Below the pieces are notes generated by a model, which worked only from the letters and a program-made list of their open reading frames with translations, was not told where the DNA came from and searched no databases. From positions 1-37,826 of the forward strand of contig JANJTM010000072.1 in assembly GCA_024711125.1 (NCBI GenBank): a stretch of 37,826 nt of DNA. Direction: 5' to 3'. This DNA is from Rhodothermales bacterium. GTDB taxonomy: Bacteria; Bacteroidota; Rhodothermia; Rhodothermales; UBA10348. This document shows, piece by piece, positions 32,014 through 37,826 of this stretch. The translations under genes and the position numbers were made by a program. Position 1 is the stretch's first letter. Each line of letters begins with the position of its first letter.

Positions 32014-35000
32014 TCAGCGCAAAAGAACCATCGCCCGGGCGAAGGTGCCCCGGGGTGTGCGGAGCCGGTAGAGATACAGTCCGCTGGGCAACCCGTCGGC
32101 CTCGAACCGGGCCTCGTGGCGCCCGGCCGTGACCGTTCCGTCCACGAGTACACGGACCTCGCGTCCAGCGGCATCGTGCACCGAAAGGCGGACGGGCGAC
32201 GGGTCGGGCACGTCGAAGCGGAGCGTGGTGCCCGGGTTGAACGGGTTCGGATAGTTCGGACCGAGCGCGAATTCCGCGGGCAGGTCGACCGTCTCGGTCG
32301 CAACCCCCGTGGAGGTGCGCACCTCGATGGTGACCGCCTCCGATACCGCCCACAACGCCCCGTCCGAGGCTATCAGGCGCGCGTGAAGGAGCCTTGGGCC
32401 TCCCGAAGGCGACCGGTCTTCGCTTCGAGATGCGCCACGAACGGCTGACACGAGCCAATCAGCCGTCAATTCCAGGTCTCCCGGTTCCGCCGACGCCCAC
32501 TCCCGGATGACGCGGGTGAAGCCGGCGTCCGGCGCGACCTGGAGGATGTACAGCACGCGGTGACCGTCCGGATCCGTCGACCCGCCCCGGCTGAGCTTCG
32601 CCACCGCATCGGGGCGCGTCACGTCCACCACGGATGGCGCCGACAGGCTGGGGGCGGCCGGCGGGCGGTTTCCGGGCTCGAGCAGCCGTCCGGCGGCCTC
32701 CCCCTCGGGATAGGCCTGCGTGGAAACCACGAGACTGACATCGCCCGAGCGCAGCCGCCGCACGAGGTCGGCGGGATCGGAAATCCACGATGAGAGCGTC
32801 ACGGCGCCCCGGTATTCGGCTGATCGGCCGTCCGGCGAGATGCGAACGGGTACCACGGGAGCGGAGACCGATCCCGGATCGGCCACGCTTCCGAATACCA
32901 CGCGGGCCGAAACCAGGGGAGCGGTGAGCCGGGAGACCTCGAAATCGAACTCGACGAGGCCCCGGGCCTCCACGAGGCGGACTTCGCCGGCTGCGGTCGC
33001 CGTCGTCGGCACCGCCGGCCTCAGGTGGACGCCCGCGAGGACGACCGCGAACCGATCCACCCCATGGACCGCGAGTTCTACAGGCGGCGCTTCGACCCTG
33101 GAGCTGCCGTCGCTTGCGGCCACGATGAACCGGGCAGCGGAAGGCACGGCAGTCCACGTGACCGTGCCGGCGACGGGATCCAGGCTAGCCCCGGGAGGCA
33201 GCAGCACGGGCTCGAACGTGATCGCGTCGCCGTCGACGTCAAAGGCCGACCAATCCAGCGACACGACGTCCCCCTCCCGGACGGTGGAGCCGCCGGGCAC
33301 CGCGTCGAAGCGCGGCGGATCGTTGACGGGTCGCACGGTCACGAATACCCGGGACCGGACGGGGGCGCCCCGTCCGTCGGATACGAACAGCCCGAACTCG
33401 TCAGCCCCGTGAAAATCGGGCGCGGGCTCGTAGCGGACGCGGTTTGCGGATTCGAGCACGACCGTCCCCCGGTTCGGCGGGGAGACCGAGAGCACGGTCA
33501 GTGCGTCCCCGTCGTCATCCCGGTCGTTCGTGAGCGGATCGAACGTCACGGCTCCATCCTCGTCCAGCTCGACCGTATCGGCTGCCGCCGAAGGCGCACG
33601 GTTGGACGTCAGTACGGGCACTCCCGGATCCACGAGAACACCGTTGGCGACAAGATCGTCGTCCCCGCGCGCGCCGTCCCGGAAGTGCAATTCGATGGAC
33701 CCCTGCCGATCGGGCGTTTCGTCGTGGATCAATGCTCCCGTCGTGCCGTCGTACGCGAAGCTGTACCAGTGCGGCTCGGGATCATCGGGGGTCGGTCCGT
33801 ACTTGAGATAATCGATCGCCGTGACCCCGCGCGGAAGCAGGATCGTCACGACCTGGGTCGCGGCCGGCTCGAGGTCGTGGACCTGGAAGGACAGGAATCC
33901 TACCGGGGGTTCGGCACCCGAAGGATAATCGTCCGGAGACGGATTAGAGGCCAGGGAAGCCACCTGCGTGAGGCGGGTTCCGACCGGGGATACGAGGGTC
34001 AGGTATTCTCCGGCCTTCGTTCCGGACGCGATGGGGAGACTCGTCACGTTCTCCTGCAGGGCATCGGGAAGGCCGTCGCCGTTGCCGTCCCCGCCGTTCG
34101 GCGCTCCCGCTTCGGCCGCGGCGGGCACGCCGTCCCGATCCTCGTCCGGTATGACCGTGAGCGTCACCTCGGCAGGCGCGGATTCCAGGACGCCGTCGCC
34201 CGCACGGTACCGGAACCGGTCGGTTCCGACGAACCCGATCGTGGGGGTGTAGACGAACGAGCCGTCGGAGGAGAACGCCAGGGTTCCGTGCGAGACGCCG
34301 GATTCGAGCCGAGCGGCGAGCGCGTCACCCTCCGCGTCCCGGTCGTTGCCGAGCACCGGGGAATCCGACTCGCGAAGAATCGAGTTCTGGAGGACGAAAT
34401 ACGCATCGGGCTGGGCCACCGGCGCATCGTTCACCGGACGGACCGTGATCGTGAACCGGGCCTCGGCGCGATTCACGCCCCCATCGGCGGTCGTGCCGTC
34501 ATCCACGGCGACCACGGTGAGGCCTGCCGACCCGTGACGATCCTGCACCGTCTCGAATTCCAGGGTGCCGGCTTCCGTAAGCGTCGGGTTCGAGACGAAG
34601 AGGGACGGATCGTCCGCCACGATCGATAGCGCCACGCGCTGCGAGGACTCGTCGGCGGGGCCCGGCGAGATCCGGGAGACGAATCCGCCGATCGCCACCG
34701 GCCCGGCGTCCTCGTCTACCGAGACGTCTCCGGAGATCGCGAGGTCCGGCGGATCGTTTACGCATCCCACGAGCACGCGGACCCCGGTGGCGGCCGAAAC
34801 ATGCCCGTCGGCCCCCTGGACCCGGTAGGTGAAGGTGTCGAGCCCGCAGGTATCCGTGTCCGGTGTGTAGGTGATCGTCCCGCCCGGCCCGCCGGGCAAC
34901 GCGACTCCCGTAGCGGGCGCATCGACGATCTCGACGGAACCGGCGTCGACCGGCAGCCCGGCCGCGTCATTGGCCAGCACGTCGAGGTCGATCGGGGTCT

Positions 35001-35631
35001 CTTCGAGCGTCGCACCGTCGTCCTCGGCGGTCGGCAGCGGGACCAGGGTGCGCACGACGTCGATCGCCAGGTCGGCGTCGACCAACTCGACGATGCGACC
35101 ACCGGCATCGATCAGGTGCACGTCAGAGAACGTGATCGGCAGGGGTCCGGCGACGTAGACCGACGCCCGCAGGCGAACCCGGATCAGCGCTCCCGACCCG
35201 CTGACGGCGGCCGACGGGCCTTTCCGGGTGAAGGCGGCCCTGAGGATTCCGCCGTCCTCCGAAGAAAACGAGAGCAGGTCCCCGTCGTCGAGCAGCGCGC
35301 CGGCCTGGACCGATGCGATCGGAAGGGATGCTCCCGCGCCGGACAGATGGGCGGATACGCCGACGACCCCTTCCCGGGGCGTGACCAGCCTCAGGTCGAG
35401 GATGACCTCGTCGCCTGCGAGCAGGCTTCCGAGCGATTCCGTCACCGATCCCGAGGCCCCTGCACCCCCTCCCCCCGCCGGCTTCCCGGCGTCGGAACCC
35501 GGCAGCGCCGCCCGGGCGGTGAGGACGGGGGCCGAAAACCCGCACAGCATCGCCAACAGGATCCGCGCCGCGCCTCGCCACCCGGTCTTTCGGGGACTTG
35601 GAGACGAACGGTCGGTTCCGGGATTCGGCAT
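32014..35631 (-). CDS. Large secreted multidomain protein: cohesin-like module, tandem Ig/cadherin-like repeats, choice-of-anchor U and C-terminal sorting domain
   Basis: From the ATG at 35631 this protein has 1205 residues. A signal peptide spans about 1-42 (ARILLAMLCGFSAPVLTARA). A cohesin-like module follows (DNA about 35460-35060), with GALLDDGDLLSF, AAFTRKG and IRVRLRA. Tandem-95-type repeats occur several times, each with an LxND..GD core (VLANDAAG, VLGNDRDAEGD, LTNDRDDDGD) and YTP...G.D.F.YR. The middle part matches a choice-of-anchor U domain (DYLKYGP, WYSFAYDGTTGALI, RDGARGDDDLVANG). The last 86 residues form a FlgD-like/T9SS-type sorting domain with FALGPNYPNPFNPGTTLRF. A surface or secreted adhesive role is likely. 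No catalytic domain is seen. It is convergent with the pyrophosphatase gene, 1 nt apart. Confidence 0.85.
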   Translation of the reverse strand: MPNPGTDRSSPSPRKTGWRGAARILLAMLCGFSAPVLTARAALPGSDAGKPAGGGGAGASGSVTESLGSLLAGDEVILDLRLVTPREGVVGVSAHLSGAGASLPIASVQAGALLDDGDLLSFSSEDGGILRAAFTRKGPSAAVSGSGALIRVRLRASVYVAGPLPITFSDVHLIDAGGRIVELVDADLAIDVVRTLVPLPTAEDDGATLEETPIDLDVLANDAAGLPVDAGSVEIVDAPATGVALPGGPGGTITYTPDTDTCGLDTFTYRVQGADGHVSAATGVRVLVGCVNDPPDLAISGDVSVDEDAGPVAIGGFVSRISPGPADESSQRVALSIVADDPSLFVSNPTLTEAGTLEFETVQDRHGSAGLTVVAVDDGTTADGGVNRAEARFTITVRPVNDAPVAQPDAYFVLQNSILRESDSPVLGNDRDAEGDALAARLESGVSHGTLAFSSDGSFVYTPTIGFVGTDRFRYRAGDGVLESAPAEVTLTVIPDEDRDGVPAAAEAGAPNGGDGNGDGLPDALQENVTSLPIASGTKAGEYLTLVSPVGTRLTQVASLASNPSPDDYPSGAEPPVGFLSFQVHDLEPAATQVVTILLPRGVTAIDYLKYGPTPDDPEPHWYSFAYDGTTGALIHDETPDRQGSIELHFRDGARGDDDLVANGVLVDPGVPVLTSNRAPSAAADTVELDEDGAVTFDPLTNDRDDDGDALTVLSVSPPNRGTVVLESANRVRYEPAPDFHGADEFGLFVSDGRGAPVRSRVFVTVRPVNDPPRFDAVPGGSTVREGDVVSLDWSAFDVDGDAITFEPVLLPPGASLDPVAGTVTWTAVPSAARFIVAASDGSSRVEAPPVELAVHGVDRFAVVLAGVHLRPAVPTTATAAGEVRLVEARGLVEFDFEVSRLTAPLVSARVVFGSVADPGSVSAPVVPVRISPDGRSAEYRGAVTLSSWISDPADLVRRLRSGDVSLVVSTQAYPEGEAAGRLLEPGNRPPAAPSLSAPSVVDVTRPDAVAKLSRGGSTDPDGHRVLYILQVAPDAGFTRVIREWASAEPGDLELTADWLVSAVRGASRSEDRSPSGGPRLLHARLIASDGALWAVSEAVTIEVRTSTGVATETVDLPAEFALGPNYPNPFNPGTTLRFDVPDPSPVRLSVHDAAGREVRVLVDGTVTAGRHEARFEADGLPSGLYLYRLRTPRGTFARAMVLLR

Positions 35632-35686
35632 GGCGCGTGCAGCGTGGAATACGAGGCGCAGGTCGATCGCGTCGAAGACCGTGAAC

Positions 35687-35723
35687 GGACTCCGGCCCAC
35701 GCGGGGAACGTGGGCCGGAGTCC
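35687..35723 (-). terminator. 14-bp perfect hairpin after the second secreted-protein gene
   Basis: GGACTCCGGCCCAC (35687-35700) and GTGGGCCGGAGTCC (35710-35723) form a 14-bp perfect stem with a 9-nt loop. It begins 28 nt downstream of the stop codon at 35752 on the minus strand. The tract after the hairpin is only mildly T-rich. It separates the two secreted-protein genes. Confidence 0.6.
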
Positions 35724-35751
35724 CTTCGGATCTTCGGGTCGGGACGCGCGA

Positions 35752-37826
35752 CTACTTCACTACCGTGAGCTGGCTCGAGCGGGTGCTCACGCCGGCGCCG
35801 TCTTCGACACGCACGCGCAGCACGTACACGCCTGCGCCCAGGCCGTCGACCTCGATGCGGGCCTCGCGGTCGGCGCCGGCCGAAACCTGTCCGAGCGAGA
35901 CCTGCTTCACCTCGCGACCGAGCACGTCGTAGACGCTGAACGTCACGTCACCGGCCTGCGGGAGATCATAGCGGACCGTCGCCGCCGATCGCACCGGGTT
36001 CGGGTACACGGCATGCAGCGTGAGACCGCTCGGCAGCCCGTTCTCGGGCGTCGTCGCGACCGACGAGGCCACGGACGCCGTGAAATCGGCTGCGGAAACC
36101 GTTGTCTTGGCGCCGCCTACGAAACTGAGCTGGGCGCCCGACACCGATACCACGCCGTGCGCGACGTCGGCGACGGCTCGCACACGGACACGAACGATCT
36201 CACCGGCTCCGTGGGCGGCGCGATCCGCGCCCTTGCGCGTGAAGGCCGCGTCGGTGGTACCGGTACCGGGGTGGGTATAGACCATCGTCAGCAGGTCCCC
36301 GTCATCGAGGAAACTGCCGGCTTCGACGGAGACGAGTTCGAGCGCCGCCCGATCGATCGTGAGCGAGAGCGCGATACCCAGCAGGTCGTTCCACGGTCCC
36401 GTCGAAAGCAGGAGCGAGGCCTCCTGTCCGCGCTGGAGCGACCCCAGGACGAACTCGACGCCCGAGGCGCCCTTTCCGGCGATGGCCCGAGGGGCCGGAG
36501 GGGCCGTGCAGCCCGTAGCGGCCGTGTGGGTCTGGCCGAAGTTGAATCCGACCACCAGGAAGTCCTTCTCGTCGATGAGACCGTCGCCCGTCGCGTCGAC
36601 GAACGACATGGGGAAGTCGGCCGACGACGAAGACCCGCCCCACGGCGAAAAGGCCTTCGCCCCCCACGAAACGTCGAACCCGCCGGCACGCGCGGCACCC
36701 GTCTCCTTCCAGTACGTGCCGAGCGGAAGCACGTCGGCCACGGCGACCGTACAGTTGTTGTCGAGGTCGCCGGGCCAGACCCCGCCGATGACGGTCGTGC
36801 CGCTCGTGTTGGCGAGCGCCGTCCCGGCCCCGCTGCCCTGCAGCGCGAAGAGATCCGACAACGAGAAGGTGACGTCGCCGGGCGTCGCCCCGTCGGCGAC
36901 CGTGAAGTCGAACGCACCGATGATGCCGGTGCCGTCGACGCCGGTCGACGAGGACCGCGCGAAGCCGAACGCGATCGAACCCGTCGGATCCTCCGTCGCG
37001 TTGGGCGCGAGCGTGTTGGCCCCGAGCAGGGCGCCGTTGGCGATCGAACCCGCATCGTATGCGACCCGGTCGTCCTCGTACGCGAGATCGCCGGATAGCC
37101 CCACGAGATCGACCATCGTATTGCCCTGCAGGTTCAGCGTGAACGTGTCGTTCGGCCACACCAGCGTCGATCCGGCCGACGGCACGACCTCCGGGTCGTC
37201 GCTGTTGTCGCCGATGCCGTCGCCGTCCGAATCGGACCATTCGGACGCGTCGTTCGGGAAGGCGTCGGAATTGTCCCCCACCCCGTCACTGTCGGAGTCG
37301 GCCCACTCGGTGTCGTCGTTCGGGAACGCGTCCGAGGCGTCGGGATGCCCGTCGCCGTCGGTGTCGGGCCCGGGGCCGATCTGCGTGCTCTCGGCGCCCC
37401 CGTCTCCGTTCCGGAGGTGGTTGTAGAAGACGTAGATTCCGGTCATGCAGTGGTCGCACCCGGAAGCCCCGGCGTCGTAGATGCGCGCGCCGGTCCCGGG
37501 GCTGGTGAACTGGACCCGGGACTGTTCGGAGTAGGTCCCCGCCACGTCGCCCAGCAGTTCGTTCCAGCCGTTGGCCTCCTCCCACCGTCCGATGCTGACG
37601 GTGAGTGCGTTTCCGGTCGGACCCCAGATCTGCGCGAACGAGGTGGCCGCGCCGGTATTCAGGCCCCACCGGCCGAACTTGAAGTAGTCGGCGTTGGTGA
37701 AGCTGTACGTACCGTTGGGCACACACTCGGCTTCCGGACGGTTCTGGCCGTAGATCAGCTCTTGGGGTGCGTACAGTACGGCTTCACGTGGCATGGTCGC
37801 GACGAGTTGGGCCGTGGCGACCGGCG
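35752..37826 (-). CDS. Secreted protein with thrombospondin type 3-like, cohesin-like and dockerin-like modules and a C-terminal sorting domain, 5' end cut by the window
   Basis: The frame is open from the stop at 35752 to the right edge, about 691 residues, so the true start and signal peptide lie beyond the window. From the N-terminal side there is an unrecognised segment, then Asp-rich repeats of thrombospondin type 3 form (DTDGDGHPDASD, DSDSDGVGDNSD, DSDGDGIGDNSD; DNA 37365-37185). A cohesin-like module follows (37160-36800), then a dockerin-like pair (GDLDNNCTVAVADVL and DATGDGLIDEKDFLVVGFN, 36775-36535). A second cohesin-like module (36460-36070) resembles the one in the neighbouring gene, and a C-terminal sorting domain (VYPNPVRSAATVRYDLP) ends the protein. 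Calcium-dependent folding and surface attachment or secretion are likely. The combination of cohesin- and dockerin-like modules in one chain suggests self-assembly, which is inference. Confidence 0.82.
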   Translation of the reverse strand, partial: PVATAQLVATMPREAVLYAPQELIYGQNRPEAECVPNGTYSFTNADYFKFGRWGLNTGAATSFAQIWGPTGNALTVSIGRWEEANGWNELLGDVAGTYSEQSRVQFTSPGTGARIYDAGASGCDHCMTGIYVFYNHLRNGDGGAESTQIGPGPDTDGDGHPDASDAFPNDDTEWADSDSDGVGDNSDAFPNDASEWSDSDGDGIGDNSDDPEVVPSAGSTLVWPNDTFTLNLQGNTMVDLVGLSGDLAYEDDRVAYDAGSIANGALLGANTLAPNATEDPTGSIAFGFARSSSTGVDGTGIIGAFDFTVADGATPGDVTFSLSDLFALQGSGAGTALANTSGTTVIGGVWPGDLDNNCTVAVADVLPLGTYWKETGAARAGGFDVSWGAKAFSPWGGSSSSADFPMSFVDATGDGLIDEKDFLVVGFNFGQTHTAATGCTAPPAPRAIAGKGASGVEFVLGSLQRGQEASLLLSTGPWNDLLGIALSLTIDRAALELVSVEAGSFLDDGDLLTMVYTHPGTGTTDAAFTRKGADRAAHGAGEIVRVRVRAVADVAHGVVSVSGAQLSFVGGAKTTVSAADFTASVASSVATTPENGLPSGLTLHAVYPNPVRSAATVRYDLPQAGDVTFSVYDVLGREVKQVSLGQVSAGADREARIEVDGLGAGVYVLRVRVEDGAGVSTRSSQLTVVK

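Noticed and set aside
34801-37098. 765-codon open frame on the plus strand
   Set aside because: It runs antisense across the two secreted-protein genes and their intergenic hairpin. It has no recognisable domain, while the minus-strand frames have clear modules.
32014-37826. A complete type IX secretion system or cellulosome
   Set aside because: Only sorting-like C-termini and cohesin- or dockerin-like modules are seen. No secretion machinery, anchoring scaffold or polysaccharide-degrading enzyme lies in the window.

Overview
The window is a high-GC stretch of chromosome from a bacterium with two membranes. The evidence for two membranes is an LpxH-type lipid A enzyme, an outer-membrane polysaccharide export protein and an Omp85-type beta-barrel. 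The isoprenoid enzymes IspG and IspE show the MEP pathway. A C-terminal sorting domain with an NYPNPFNP motif, a DUF6576-tailed rhomboid and few Shine-Dalgarno sequences point to the FCB side of the tree (Gemmatimonadota, Eisenbacteria, Krumholzibacteriota, Latescibacterota or similar). That placement is inference. No tRNA, rRNA, CRISPR array or insertion sequence was recognised.

Layout. (1) 1-2659, minus strand: partial ispG, then two tandem rhomboid proteases. (2) 2785-8639, plus strand: two paralogous class A penicillin-binding proteins flanking an LpxH-like phosphatase. (3) 8629-9477, minus strand: ispE, then a 450-bp spacer with a 70-bp imperfect palindrome. (4) 9928-21054, plus strand: a tightly spaced run of eight genes. 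These are a polysaccharide export protein, a chain-length regulator, an O-antigen ligase/polymerase, a flippase, an Omp85-like barrel, a MacA/HlyD-type adaptor and two MacB/FtsX-type permeases with no ATPase gene beside them. (5) 21055-21646: a gene-free island with four unrelated tandem-repeat families. (6) 21647-22885: an AAA ATPase with a DUF4143 domain. (7) 22891-27979: a surface-glycan gene set (two glycosyltransferases, a sugar aminotransferase, a nucleotide-sugar epimerase/dehydratase, a TIGR04325 methyltransferase). (8) 28058-29551, minus strand: a POT peptide transporter. (9) 29773-32012: aspS overlapping a small pyrophosphatase-like gene. (10) 32014-37826, minus strand: two large secreted multidomain proteins, the second running off the right edge.

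Much of the window serves the cell envelope: peptidoglycan polymerisation, lipid A, export and assembly of a polysaccharide, and secreted adhesive or scaffold-like proteins. The least expected feature is upstream of the AAA/DUF4143 ATPase. Four 23-bp direct repeats carry a TAACCAC-type core. The last unit lies inside a good sigma70-like promoter (TTGCCT, 17 bp, TAGAAT), and an inverted copy of the core covers the -10 element. The promoter ends six bases before the ATG, which predicts a leaderless and probably self-regulated transcript. I know of no description of this arrangement and rank it as the best candidate for an undescribed regulatory system here.
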